Source: Acidobacteriota bacterium
GTDB taxonomy: Bacteria > Acidobacteriota > Terriglobia > 20CM-2-55-15
Length of the DNA stretch: 52,092 nt
Direction: 5' to 3'
NCBI GenBank assembly: GCA_003223875.1
Contig: QHWY01000091.1
Span: 1,445-53,536 of the forward strand
Below the pieces are notes generated by a model. That model was not told where the DNA came from, made no database searches, and was given only the letters and a program-made list of their open reading frames with translations. This document shows positions 27,077-35,636 of this stretch, piece after piece. Every line of letters begins with the position of its first letter. The first letter of the stretch is position 1. The position numbers were made by a program, and so were the translations under genes.

Positions 27077-29755
27077 ATGAACACGTTTAATTCGCAGTCG
27101 ACGTTGAAAGTAGGCAGCGCGGAATACGAGTACTTCTCTCTGGAAAAGGCGGAGAAATCCGGCGCTGGTTCCGTTTCGAAACTCCCATTTTCACTAAAAG
27201 TGATGTTGGAGAATCTGCTCCGCTTCGAAGATGGGCAAACGGTTTCGGCCGATGACGTACCTACCCTTGTATCCTCACCCACGGCGAAGCGCCTTGAAAA
27301 GGAAATTGCATTCCGTCCAGCGCGTGTGCTGATGCAAGACTTCACAGGTGTTCCCGCGATTGTCGATTTGGCGACGATGCGTGACGTCATCAGGCGCATG
27401 GGTGGCGACCCGAAGCGGATTAATCCGCTTCAGCAGGTCGATCTGGTCATCGACCATTCCGTTCAGGTCGATCAATACGGTACTTCCACGGCTTTTGCCT
27501 TCAACGCCGATCGCGAGTTGGAGCGGAACCGTGAACGATACGTCTTTCTCAAATGGGGCCAGAAAGCGTTCCAGAATTGCCGCGTGGTACCGCCAGATGT
27601 TGGAATTTGCCATCAGGTGAACCTCGAATACATTGCGAAGACTGTATTCGTCGATCAGAAGAACGGCCGCCAGCGGGCGTACCCCGACACTCTTGTCGGG
27701 ACCGATTCGCATACGACGATGATCAACGGACTTGGGGTTGTCGGCTGGGGTGTTGGCGGCATCGAAGCCGAAGGCGCCATGCTGGGGCAACCTCTATCGA
27801 TGTTGATTCCGCAAGTGGTCGGGTTCAAGTTGCGCGGCCGGTTGAAGGAGGGAACAACAGCGACCGACGTTGTGCTCACTGTCACGCAAATGCTTCGGGC
27901 AAAAGGTGTCGTCGGAAAGTTCGTTGAGTTCTATGGTCCGGGTCTTTCAAGCTTGAGCCTCGCCGATCGTGCCACGATCGGCAACATGGCGCCGGAATAT
28001 GGCGCGACGATCGGATTCTTTCCAATCGATTCAGAAACATTGAATTATTTGCAGCTCACGGGACGCGAGCCCAACCACGTCAAGCTTGTCGAGGCCTATG
28101 CCAAAGCCCAAGGACTGTTCCGCACGGAGTCCACGCCCGATCCGATCTTCGGCGATACGCTCGAACTGGATCTGACCTCCGTCGAGCCCAGCCTCGCCGG
28201 ACCGAGCCGGCCGCAAGATCGCGTGGCGCTGAATAAAGCAAAGCAGGCGTTCCGGGAAGCGCTACCTTCTATGCTGGCGAAGCAGAGCAAGAGCGTATCG
28301 AGCGTTGCGGTATCCGACAACGGAAACAAATATAACGTAGGGCACGGTTCTGTTGTGATTGCCGCCATTACGAGTTGCACCAATACTTCGAACCCCTCGG
28401 TCATGCTTGCTGCAGGCATTCTGGCGAAAAAGGCTGTCGAACGCGGACTCGAAGTGCAGCCTTGGGTCAAGACAAGCCTCGCCCCCGGCTCGCGAGTCGT
28501 TTCGGATTACCTCAAGGAAACGGGGTTGATGTCCTACCTCGAAAAGCTGCGCTTCCATCTTGTGGGCTACGGCTGCACGACTTGTATCGGTAACAGCGGT
28601 CCGCTTCCCGAGCCCGTCGCCTCCGCGGTCAAAGACAACGGTTTGGTCGTGGCGGCCGTACTGAGCGGAAACCGCAATTTTGAAGGCCGAATCAATCCAC
28701 TGGTACGAGCGAACTATCTTGCCTCGCCGCCGCTCGTGGTGGCGTATGCGCTCGCGGGTAAGATGGACATCGATCTCGAAACAGAGCCGCTCGGTAACGA
28801 CAAAAGCGGAAAGCCCGTCTATCTTCGCGACGTCTGGCCGACCCAAAAAGAAGTCATGGAGGCGATCAATTCATCGATTCGGGCCGAGATGTTCCGCAAA
28901 GCGTACGAAGAATCGCTTGAAGGCGACGAACGATGGAAGCGGATCGAAGCTCCGTCCGGCGAACTTTTCCAGTGGGATTCGGCTTCGACATACGTCAAGC
29001 GTCCGCCATTCTTCGAAAATATGCCGCGCCAGGCATCTCCGCTAAAGGACATCCATGGAGCCCGTGTCCTGGCCGTGCTCGGAGATTCGGTCACCACCGA
29101 CCACATTTCTCCCGCCGGATCGATTCCGATTGATAGTCCGGCTGGTAAATACCTGATCGAGAACGGCGTCGCTCCGACAGATTTCAACTCCTACGGAGCA
29201 CGCCGCGGCAACCACGAAGTGATGATGCGCGGTACGTTTGCGAACGTTCGTCTGCGAAATCAGATAGCACCTGGCACCGAAGGCGGCTGGACCGTTCACT
29301 TGCCGGATAAAACACAGACAACCATCTACGACGCAGCCACGCAGTACAGGAAAGAGGGCGTTCCTCTCCTGGTTCTTGCGGGCAAGGAGTATGGTTCCGG
29401 GTCATCCCGGGACTGGGCCGCGAAGGGCCCCCGCTTGCTCGGTATCGAAGCTGTAATTGCAGAAAGCTTCGAGCGGATTCACCGCAGCAATCTAGTCGGC
29501 ATGGGAGTGCTGCCTCTGCAATTCAAAGAAGGAGAAAACGCAGCTACGCTCGGCCTCACAGGTTTCGAAACGTTCGACATCGATGGGATCGCCGCCGGGA
29601 TTAAGCCCGGTATGCTCGTGCGTATTCGCGCCCGTTCAGAGAATAGCCAGGAAAACATTTTCCAGACCGTTAGTCGGATCGATACGCCTTACGAGATTCA
29701 GTATTACCAGCACGGCGGCATTTTGCAATACGTCCTGCGGCAGCTAATCGCATAG
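27077..29755 (+). CDS. acnA: Aconitate hydratase A
   Basis: Aconitase isomerises citrate to isocitrate in the TCA cycle. The 892-residue protein matches the AcnA/IRP class. The [4Fe-4S] ligands fall at Cys434 (SCTNTSNPSVM), Cys500 and Cys503 (GCTTCIGNSG), one residue from E. coli AcnA numbering. The swivelling domain 4 with GKEYGSGSSRDWAAKGP is present near residue 770. The start is the conserved MNTFNSQSTLKVG. It begins 24 bases after the outer-membrane-like gene and is followed by a palindromic repeat from 29770. Confidence 0.97.
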   Translation: MNTFNSQSTLKVGSAEYEYFSLEKAEKSGAGSVSKLPFSLKVMLENLLRFEDGQTVSADDVPTLVSSPTAKRLEKEIAFRPARVLMQDFTGVPAIVDLATMRDVIRRMGGDPKRINPLQQVDLVIDHSVQVDQYGTSTAFAFNADRELERNRERYVFLKWGQKAFQNCRVVPPDVGICHQVNLEYIAKTVFVDQKNGRQRAYPDTLVGTDSHTTMINGLGVVGWGVGGIEAEGAMLGQPLSMLIPQVVGFKLRGRLKEGTTATDVVLTVTQMLRAKGVVGKFVEFYGPGLSSLSLADRATIGNMAPEYGATIGFFPIDSETLNYLQLTGREPNHVKLVEAYAKAQGLFRTESTPDPIFGDTLELDLTSVEPSLAGPSRPQDRVALNKAKQAFREALPSMLAKQSKSVSSVAVSDNGNKYNVGHGSVVIAAITSCTNTSNPSVMLAAGILAKKAVERGLEVQPWVKTSLAPGSRVVSDYLKETGLMSYLEKLRFHLVGYGCTTCIGNSGPLPEPVASAVKDNGLVVAAVLSGNRNFEGRINPLVRANYLASPPLVVAYALAGKMDIDLETEPLGNDKSGKPVYLRDVWPTQKEVMEAINSSIRAEMFRKAYEESLEGDERWKRIEAPSGELFQWDSASTYVKRPPFFENMPRQASPLKDIHGARVLAVLGDSVTTDHISPAGSIPIDSPAGKYLIENGVAPTDFNSYGARRGNHEVMMRGTFANVRLRNQIAPGTEGGWTVHLPDKTQTTIYDAATQYRKEGVPLLVLAGKEYGSGSSRDWAAKGPRLLGIEAVIAESFERIHRSNLVGMGVLPLQFKEGENAATLGLTGFETFDIDGIAAGIKPGMLVRIRARSENSQENIFQTVSRIDTPYEIQYYQHGGILQYVLRQLIA

Positions 29756-29769
29756 ACAACGTATGGAAT

Positions 29770-29827
29770 AGCCACAAAGAGGCACAAAAGACACAAATTT
29801 TTCGTGTTCTTTGTGCCTTTTTGTGGC
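29770..29827. repeat. GCCACAAAGAGGCACAA palindrome, copy 3
   Basis: GCCACAAAGAGGCACAAAAGACAC pairs with GTGTTCTTTGTGCCTTTTTGTGGC as a long hairpin, given here as arms at 29771-29794 and 29804-29827. It starts 14 bases after the acnA stop. The downstream CBS-domain fragment begins exactly at its right edge. Confidence 0.85.
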
Positions 29828-30142
29828 GACTACGTGTTTCATTATCACTATCGTATCTTTCCAGTATTGGAGTCAGGCCGGTTTGTAGGAATAATCGATG
29901 TTCGCTCGATCAAAGGAGTGTCGCCTGCCGATTGGCCTACCACGAAGATTGGGGCGTATCTATCCGATCCTTCCAGATACTGCGTGCTGGATCTCAGTGT
30001 CGATGCTGCGGATGCTCTGCGCATTCTGCTGACTCAGAAGTCCAGCAAAGGCCCCATTGTTCGAAATGGCGTGCTGCTGGGGTTTCTCACGCCATCCGAC
30101 CTCTTCAAACTCGTCTTCCTGAAACGCGACATTGCCGCGTGA
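29804..30142 (+). pseudogene. C-terminal CBS-domain fragment, probably of a membrane metalloprotease
   Basis: The open frame of 112 codons begins inside the repeat; its first eight residues (MFFVPFCG) are repeat-encoded. From 29828 the text YVFHYHYRIFPVLESGRFVGIIDV and SKGPIVRNGVLLGFLTPSDLFKL, taken as two pieces, matches a CBS domain. It resembles the C-terminus of site-2 protease (M50) proteins that carry CBS pairs. The protease and the first CBS half are missing, and aconitase lies immediately upstream, so I read this as a 3' remnant left by recombination at the repeat. A short functional CBS protein is possible but lacks a proper start. Its stop codon overlaps the next repeat element. Confidence 0.6.
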
Positions 30143-30328
30143 CTCCCTTCCCAAGTTAGGAGGGGCTTTGCACAGAAAGTCGAGAATGGCCACTGAAGGG
30201 GCGGTCTATGACGTCTATGACCGCCGGCGATCTCGCAAATTGCTGTATTGTCGGCGGTCATAGACCGCCGCTACAGCGGGAGAGCCCGACGTCATGCACT
30301 TTATGTGCAAAGCCTTAGGAGGGGAGTC
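30141..30328. repeat. Nested palindromic element A (188 bp)
   Basis: The outer arms are GACTCCC-type ends (30141-30155 and 30314-30328, 13 of 15 matching) plus a perfect 11-bp GGCTTTGCACA/TGTGCAAAGCC pair (30164-30174, 30304-30314). The left arm has a 9-base insert. The core 30201-30276 reads GCGGTCTATGACGTCTATGA ... CGGTCATAGACCGCCGCTACAG and is shared with elements at 33426-33510, 35637-35721 and 42721-42739. It lies between the CBS remnant and the queuosine transporter gene. Confidence 0.85.
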
Positions 30329-30356
30329 TGTTACGATAGCCTTTTTGGAGTAACAC

Positions 30357-31046
30357 ATGTCTCACATCCGCCGGCGGCTCTACAAATACTACGACCTGGT
30401 AATGGCCCTCTTCGTCACAGTGCTGCTTTGCTCAAATGTCATTGGAGCTGCAAAGGTTTGTACCGTTTGGGGATTCACGTTTGGGGCGGGCGTCCTATTC
30501 TTTCCAATCAGCTACATCTTCAACGACGTGCTCACGGAGGTCTACGGCTATGCACGGGCGCGTAAAGTGGTTTGGGCAGGCTTCGGCGCTATTGTGTTCG
30601 CATCTTTCATGAGTTGGGTTGTGCTGACTTTGCCTCCGGCGATAGGTTGGAACGATCAACGGGCTTACGAAACGGTCTTCGGCCAAACACCACGCATCGT
30701 ATTTGCCTCCCTGACCGCTTTTTTTGTTGGTGAATTTGCAAATTCCTACGTCCTGGCGAAGATGAAAATTCTGACGAGCGGCCGATTTCTTTGGTCGCGG
30801 ACGATCGGCTCGACGATCGTTGGTGAAGGCGTCGATTCGCTCGTGTTCTATCCGGTCGCCTTTATAGGCGTGTGGGAGAACCGATTGGTATTCACCGTCA
30901 TGGTCAGCAACTATGTCATCAAAGTATTGTGGGAAGCCATCGTCACGCCGGTCACATACCGGGTCGTCGGATTTCTTAAAAGCGCCGAGCAAGAAGACTA
31001 TTACGACGTCGATACGGACTTCACGCCGTTCTCGATCGAGGTTTAA
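30357..31046 (+). CDS. yhhQ: Queuosine precursor transporter (VUT/YhhQ family)
   Basis: The 229-residue protein has six predicted membrane helices and the VUT-family segment FPISYIFNDVLTEVYGYARARKV, characteristic of YhhQ, which imports preQ0/preQ1 or queuine for tRNA modification. The start follows TTGGAG. The acidic tail (EQEDYYDVDTDF) is extra. No preQ1 riboswitch is visible upstream; that space is occupied by palindromic element A. Other queuosine genes are not in the window. Confidence 0.88.
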   Translation: MSHIRRRLYKYYDLVMALFVTVLLCSNVIGAAKVCTVWGFTFGAGVLFFPISYIFNDVLTEVYGYARARKVVWAGFGAIVFASFMSWVVLTLPPAIGWNDQRAYETVFGQTPRIVFASLTAFFVGEFANSYVLAKMKILTSGRFLWSRTIGSTIVGEGVDSLVFYPVAFIGVWENRLVFTVMVSNYVIKVLWEAIVTPVTYRVVGFLKSAEQEDYYDVDTDFTPFSIEV

Positions 31047-31191
31047 TTAAGGAGCCCGAAGAGACATACGCTGGGTGGATGTGAGTACGAAAACTGCCCT
31101 CAGCAATCGCGGTAGACTGTGCCGTGTTCATTAGCCACGAAAACGATGTTGTACGCGCCTTGGTCCAACCTAGGAGGGGAGTTTTTGCTGC
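31047..31191. other. Short gap with a solo CCTAGGAGGGGAGTTTTT half-repeat
   Basis: The gap lies between the convergent transporter and exported-protein genes. At about 31168-31187 it holds one arm of the CTCCCCTCCTAAGTT family. A T-run follows, so the arm could help end transcription from the left. Nothing else is recognised. Confidence 0.45.
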
Positions 31192-31953
31192 CTATCGCGC
31201 GGAACAGGGCTGCGGATTCCAGCCCGAACCATCCGGAAGTTTTTTGAAGTGAGTGCTGCGAACAAACTGGCCCGTCAGGTATTCCGGGTCTTCAACCATC
31301 GTGGTTATGATGAGCAGCGAATCTCTATTCTCCTCATCAGCGCGGTGGAAATACTCCGTCACGATCGCGTTGCCGCTGTAGGGCACTCCGTTCTTCTGCA
31401 AATATCCGGGTCGCAAACGAGTCGTGACCACCTTTAAATCGCCGCCGCGGGCTTGATTAGCTTGTCCACGCCCGCGTCTTCCGCCGGCAAATTCCCACAC
31501 AGCGGTGGAATCGCCCTGCAACGTTGGAGGGCCGGAAGGGGCGCGCCAGTTGCCGAAGTGAAACAGCCGTGTCTGCGTTCCCGCGTCGAAATCCACTCGC
31601 AGCGTATTCTCGTCCTCCCAAGTGATGTGAAGACGTCCGGGTTGGCGAATGATGTTGCCGGCGCCGTAAGACTTGCATTGTTCACCGGCGGTTTCGTCCT
31701 TGGAAGGGTCCCAGGCATTGGCGACACGCTTACCGGTTTCGTTCAGAGGAATGCTGGGATAGTCACCTTTGGCCGGCGTTACCATGCGCCACCGCCAGTC
31801 CTCGGTGACGAGCGAAACCCAATAGCCAGTGAAATCAATCGGTGCCGCTGCTTTTGCCGAAGCATTCGCGGCCGCCGCACCGCGGCCGCGCTGCGCGTAG
31901 AAGCCTGCAGGAATCGCGAACAGAAGAGCGAGGCAGGCGCTGAATTTAGTCAA
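31192..31953 (-). CDS. Exported protein, paralogue of the 32448 gene
   Basis: The 253-residue product has a signal peptide (SACLALLFAIPAGFYAQ) and an Ala-rich linker. A beta-rich domain follows, beginning IDFTGYWVSLVTEDWRW. Its segments GYLQKNGVPYSGNAIVTEYF and EYLTGQFVRSTHF match GYIRRNGIPRSDLATVTEHW and VYLTEPFVRSTDY of the 32448 gene, so the two are paralogues. The family is common in Acidobacteriota but has no known role. Translation starts at TTG, and the gene overlaps the DUF6152 gene by eight bases, implying coupling. Confidence 0.75.
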   Translation of the reverse strand: MTKFSACLALLFAIPAGFYAQRGRGAAAANASAKAAAPIDFTGYWVSLVTEDWRWRMVTPAKGDYPSIPLNETGKRVANAWDPSKDETAGEQCKSYGAGNIIRQPGRLHITWEDENTLRVDFDAGTQTRLFHFGNWRAPSGPPTLQGDSTAVWEFAGGRRGRGQANQARGGDLKVVTTRLRPGYLQKNGVPYSGNAIVTEYFHRADEENRDSLLIITTMVEDPEYLTGQFVRSTHFKKLPDGSGWNPQPCSAR

Positions 31954-32347
31954 ACGACTCGCCCGGGCGCCCGCCCCAGGTCCAGCCGTCGGAAGTCCGC
32001 TTCAGACGGAGCATTCGAAGACGATGATCATCGGGATTCCGGCCTGGATTTCCGACGATGATGACGTGATCGCCAGGTTTCAGCGTCTCGCGAGTGACTC
32101 CTTGACGCCCAAGCTGCCCGCCGCCGCCCCATTCGATAGCCCAGCGAACCGTTTCGCCTTTCTCGTCCTTACCCTCGACATGAACGAACGAATGCGGATT
32201 TCGGAACAAGAATTGAACTAGATCGCCCTCAACTGTCTGCTGCTTGTCTTCAAAATAGGTCGCGGCGAACGAATGATGCGCATAAAGTTGAATACCCGAC
32301 ATCAGCGCCGCTAGAGCAACCGGTAAAATGATCCATCTAACCTTCAT
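31946..32347 (-). CDS. DUF6152 exported protein
   Basis: The 133-residue protein has a signal peptide ending near AHHSFAATY. A single small domain follows, with VEGDLVQFLFRNPHSFVHVE and WGGGGQLGRQGVTRETLKPGD, typical of DUF6152. Function is unknown; the fold may be OB-like. The start has AGGAGGAAAC directly upstream. It is the middle gene of a three-gene minus-strand operon and lies between two paralogous exported proteins, a pairing that suggests a shared envelope role. Confidence 0.8.
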   Translation of the reverse strand: MKVRWIILPVALAALMSGIQLYAHHSFAATYFEDKQQTVEGDLVQFLFRNPHSFVHVEGKDEKGETVRWAIEWGGGGQLGRQGVTRETLKPGDHVIIVGNPGRNPDDHRLRMLRLKRTSDGWTWGGRPGESFD

Positions 32348-32447
32348 GTTTCCTCCTGAGAAACATAAATATCTGCAGATTTGGAGAATGCTTCATTTGC
32401 TTCATCCGAACATTCAGAAATGAATAAACTTCTGCAACCTCCAATAG

Positions 32448-33311
32448 TTATTTCTTCCCAGCCGTAGGCATTGTAGCCAATTTCGACCGATATTCCGGAT
32501 ACATTGTCGCCGCCCCGCCCCGAGTTGCCTCTTCAGGGAGATTGTGGACCGCTGCGAAATCCTTGAGCGACGGGTTGGTGCCGGGCAAGAAGTGAGGCAC
32601 CACATTCTTCCCGCGCTCGACCTCCTCCACTACGTCGCACGGATATGGATCGACGAGCTGATGCTCGTCTAACTCATAATCTGTACTCCGAACAAACGGT
32701 TCAGTCAAATAGACCGGATCGTTGACGATCGTCACCACAGTCAGCCAATTACCATGGCGCATCCAGTGTTCCGTCACGGTAGCAAGATCGCTCCGCGGAA
32801 TGCCATTACGCCGAATGTATCCCTCCTTAAGGTGTGTGACCGTGATCGTCAACATGTCGCCGTCCCACTTTGCCGTGGCAAAACCTCCCCACGTGTGGGG
32901 CGCGTTGGCTGAAGGATGCGGACGTCCATCCAGGTAATAAATGTTGTCAACCGAACGCAGCCATTCCGCATGAAATGCCGTGATCTGACGGGTTACGGGA
33001 TCCACTTCCTTCGTAATCCGAAGCTGCGAAGGACCGCGCCAAATGTAATCACCGGAATGGGGCCTGCACTGCCATTCCGGCAGGCTTTGGATCGACGCTG
33101 CCCACGTGTCGGCGCGTTCTCTGGCGGCTTCATTAATTGGAAGCCCAAGGTAATCGCCCAGCTCGGGACCCGGACCGCGCTCCGGTTCGTCTTCATAAAA
33201 TCGCGGAGACCATTCGCCGGAAAAATCCACCTGAGCAAAGACGGGGATGCTGCCGGCAATCGTTACTATAACCGCCAGAAAAGCCACCAGCCAGATTCGG
33301 TTGACTGTCAC
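32448..33311 (-). CDS. Exported protein, paralogue of the 31192 gene
   Basis: The 287-residue product has a signal peptide (IWLVAFLAVIVTIAGSIPVFA). A beta-rich domain follows, starting VDFSGEWSPRF and continuing through PHTWGGFATAKWDGDMLTIT, GYIRRNGIPRSDLATVTEHW and YLTEPFVRSTDYEL. A tail of about 60 residues is absent from its paralogue. I prefer the GTG start at 33311, which has GGGAGAG at good spacing, over 33344. It leads the operon with DUF6152 and the second paralogue. Function is unknown. Confidence 0.75.
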   Translation of the reverse strand: MTVNRIWLVAFLAVIVTIAGSIPVFAQVDFSGEWSPRFYEDEPERGPGPELGDYLGLPINEAARERADTWAASIQSLPEWQCRPHSGDYIWRGPSQLRITKEVDPVTRQITAFHAEWLRSVDNIYYLDGRPHPSANAPHTWGGFATAKWDGDMLTITVTHLKEGYIRRNGIPRSDLATVTEHWMRHGNWLTVVTIVNDPVYLTEPFVRSTDYELDEHQLVDPYPCDVVEEVERGKNVVPHFLPGTNPSLKDFAAVHNLPEEATRGGAATMYPEYRSKLATMPTAGKK

Positions 33312-33370
33312 GTTTCTCTCCCTTGAGACGTTTGGAAATTTCACACCCTATGCGCTGTTATGTCAATAGT

Positions 33371-33567
33371 ACTCCCCTCCTAAGTTGAGGGTGTTGCGAA
33401 ACTTCCGCAAAGCAGTTTTCGTCTGCTGTAGCGGCGGTCTATGACGTCTATGACCGCCGGTACTTCGTTGATTCTGCGAAAAACCGGCGCTCATTAGAGC
33501 GCCGCTACAGTAAGAACCGAACCCGCGATTCCGTAGTTTTGCAACACGCTCAACTTAGGAGGGGAAT
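33371..33567. repeat. Nested palindromic element B (197 bp)
   Basis: The terminal inverted repeats 33371-33402 and 33536-33567 match at 29 of 32 positions and begin with ACTCCCCTCCTAAGTTGAG. Inside lies an 85-bp core (33426-33510) with perfect ends CTGTAGCGGCG/CGCCGCTACAG and the GGTCTATGACGTCTATGACC palindrome. It fills the divergent gap between the exported-protein operon and the maleate-isomerase-like gene, so it also contains or flanks both promoters. Confidence 0.9.
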
Positions 33568-33569
33568 GG

Positions 33570-33575
33570 TACAAT
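33570..33575 (+). promoter_or_regulatory. TACAAT -10 box six bases before a GTG start
   Basis: TACAAT ends six bases upstream of the GTG at 33582, just outside element B. This arrangement fits a leaderless transcript. No convincing -35 is seen. Confidence 0.35.
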
Positions 33576-33581
33576 CCCGCT

Positions 33582-34349
33582 GTGCCAACGAAAACACGGA
33601 GTTACCGGATAGGCCAGATTGTTCCCAGCTCGAACACCACGATGGAGACCGAGATCCCGGCCATGCTTCGCGCCCGCGAAACCGTCGAGCCGGAACGGTT
33701 CACTTTCCATTCCAGCCGCATGCCCATGAAGAAGGTGACTAAGGAGGAACTCGAGGCGATGGACGCCGACTCCGTCCGCTGCGCTCTAGAGTTAGTCGAC
33801 GCGCGTGTGGATATTCTGAGCTACGCGTGCCTTGTCGCGATCATGAGCATGGAAAAGGGCTACCACCGAAACTCCGAAAAGAAATTGCACGATGTCACCG
33901 TCAGAGCAGGCCACGGCATTCCTGTCGTGACCAGCGCCGGAGCACTGATCGCCGGCCTGAAGACGTTACGAGCAAAACAAATTGCGCTGGTTGCGCCGTA
34001 CCTGAAGCCGCTCACAAAGCTCGTTGTGGATTACATCGAAGCGGAGGGCATTCAGGTAGCCGACTACATTTCGCTCGAAATTGCGGATAACGTCGAGGTT
34101 GGGCGGCTGGACCCGATGGCGCTTATCGAGATTTATCGGGACCTGCGACGCGACGGCATCGATGCATTAGTCCTGTCATCCTGCGTGCAAATGCCTTCTC
34201 TCGCCGCTATTCCCATTGTCGAAAACGAATGCCGCTTGCCTGTGGTCTCCGCAGCCGTCTGCACAACACACCAAATGCTTCAACAGCTCGGTCTCAAAAC
34301 CTACGTACCGAACGCCGGCAGCCTGCTTTCCGGGACGTATGAGAACTAG
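33582..34349 (+). CDS. Maleate isomerase/Asp-Glu racemase-superfamily protein
   Basis: The 255-residue enzyme opens with IGQIVPSSNTTMETEIPAML, the mark of the maleate cis-trans isomerase/arylmalonate decarboxylase branch of the Asp/Glu racemase fold. Two candidate catalytic cysteines are present: Cys83 (SYACLVA) and Cys201 (SSCVQMPS). Maleate isomerase converts maleate to fumarate; related enzymes act on substituted malonates or hydantoins. Translation starts at GTG. It overlaps the MFS transporter gene by 11 bases, so the pair is probably one uptake-and-conversion unit. Confidence 0.75.
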   Translation: MPTKTRSYRIGQIVPSSNTTMETEIPAMLRARETVEPERFTFHSSRMPMKKVTKEELEAMDADSVRCALELVDARVDILSYACLVAIMSMEKGYHRNSEKKLHDVTVRAGHGIPVVTSAGALIAGLKTLRAKQIALVAPYLKPLTKLVVDYIEAEGIQVADYISLEIADNVEVGRLDPMALIEIYRDLRRDGIDALVLSSCVQMPSLAAIPIVENECRLPVVSAAVCTTHQMLQQLGLKTYVPNAGSLLSGTYEN

Positions 34350-35619
34350 CACCGCCGAATCTACAGCCTTTAAGCGCAGAGGCGCGTTCGCCTGGGTCTC
34401 CGAGCTTGCTCCGCGAGAGCGGCGCGCGTTCGGCGCTTGTGTCGGCGGCTGGGCGCTGGACGCGATGGATGTTCAAATGTACAGCTTCGTCATCCCCGCG
34501 CTCATCGCCACTTGGGGGATCACACGCGCGCAGGCCGGGGTGCTCGGAACCGCGGCACTGCTGGTATCAGCCGTCGGAGGATGGTTCGCGGGTTGGATCG
34601 CCGACCGTTTTGGGCGGGTGCGCACGCTGCAGGTTGCAATCCTGTGGTTTGCGATCTTTACCTTTCTTTCTGGCCTTGCTCAAAACTACCAGCAATTGTT
34701 CGTCGCGCGCGCCTTTCTAGGACTCGGCTTCGGCGGCGAGTGGGCTGCGGGGGCTGTTCTGCTGGGCGAATCCATCCGCGCCGAACATCGCGGAAAAGCG
34801 CTCGGTGTGATGCAAGGCGGTTGGGCCATTGGATGGGGAATGGCAACGATTCTCTACGCCATCTTCTTTACGCTCCTGCCGGCCGCGACCGCCTGGCGCG
34901 CCCTGTTCCTGTTTGGCATCGCGCCCGCCGTTCTGGTGTTCTTCGTCCGACGCTATGTGGAAGAGCCGCCGGTGTATCTTGAGTCGCGAGCCAAACTTGC
35001 TGCGCACGGCGACCGGCCTTCCTTCTTCGAGATTTTCAAGGGTCCGCTGCTGCGGATCACTCTCTTAGGCGGATTGATGGGTACCGGCGCTCAAGGAGGC
35101 TACTACGCCGTGACGACATTTCTTCCTACCTTTCTACGAACTGAGCGCGGACTTTCCGTCCTCGATTCCACGGGCTATTTAGCCATACTGATCTGCGGCT
35201 CCTTTTGTGGCTACTTAAGTGGCGGTTTCCTTGCGGATCGTATCGGCCGGAGGCTGACGTTCCTTGTCTTCGCGCTTGGCGCGGGCATTGTCGTCATCAG
35301 TTACACCAGTCTCTCGTTCGGAAACAATGCGATGCTGGTGCTCGGTTTTCCGCTCGGGTTCTTCGCATCCGGCGTCTTCAGCGCTATGGGCGCGTTCTAC
35401 ACCGAACACTTTCCAACGCGTGTTCGCGGCGTCGGACAAGGTTTCGCCTATAACCTGGGGCGAGCAACCGGAGCGCTGTTTCCAACGCTGGTTGGGTATC
35501 TGTCCGCGTCGATGTCGTTGGGTAATGCTATCGGTCTGTTCGCCGCGATCGCCTACGCTACGATGGCAATCGCCGCCTTCCTGCTTCCCGAAACGAAGGG
35601 AAAAGTCCTCGCGGCGTGA
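34339..35619 (+). CDS. MFS transporter, aromatic/sialic-acid:H+ symporter type
   Basis: The 426-residue protein has about twelve membrane helices. Loop 2-3 motif GWIADRFGRVRTLQ and loop 8-9 motif GGFLADRIGRRL are the canonical MFS signatures. The DAMDVQMYSFVIPAL opening and LGFGGEWAAGAVLLGE segment fit the AAHS/SHS groups that import aromatic or carboxylic acids. The start at 34339 overlaps the upstream gene's end by 11 bases; the frame stays open further up only because the two genes overlap in phase. Palindromic core C follows its stop. Confidence 0.85.
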   Translation: MRTSTAESTAFKRRGAFAWVSELAPRERRAFGACVGGWALDAMDVQMYSFVIPALIATWGITRAQAGVLGTAALLVSAVGGWFAGWIADRFGRVRTLQVAILWFAIFTFLSGLAQNYQQLFVARAFLGLGFGGEWAAGAVLLGESIRAEHRGKALGVMQGGWAIGWGMATILYAIFFTLLPAATAWRALFLFGIAPAVLVFFVRRYVEEPPVYLESRAKLAAHGDRPSFFEIFKGPLLRITLLGGLMGTGAQGGYYAVTTFLPTFLRTERGLSVLDSTGYLAILICGSFCGYLSGGFLADRIGRRLTFLVFALGAGIVVISYTSLSFGNNAMLVLGFPLGFFASGVFSAMGAFYTEHFPTRVRGVGQGFAYNLGRATGALFPTLVGYLSASMSLGNAIGLFAAIAYATMAIAAFLLPETKGKVLAA

Positions 35620-35636
35620 TATAGTCCGCTCTTTTA

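Noticed and set aside
30143..30356. preQ1 riboswitch before the queuosine transporter
   Set aside because: The space is taken by palindromic element A, and no preQ1-aptamer-like C-rich loop or adenine tail is seen.
34216..34338. N-terminal extension of the MFS transporter
   Set aside because: The extra 41 codons overlap the maleate-isomerase-like gene in another frame and lack MFS features; the start at 34339 fits the family.
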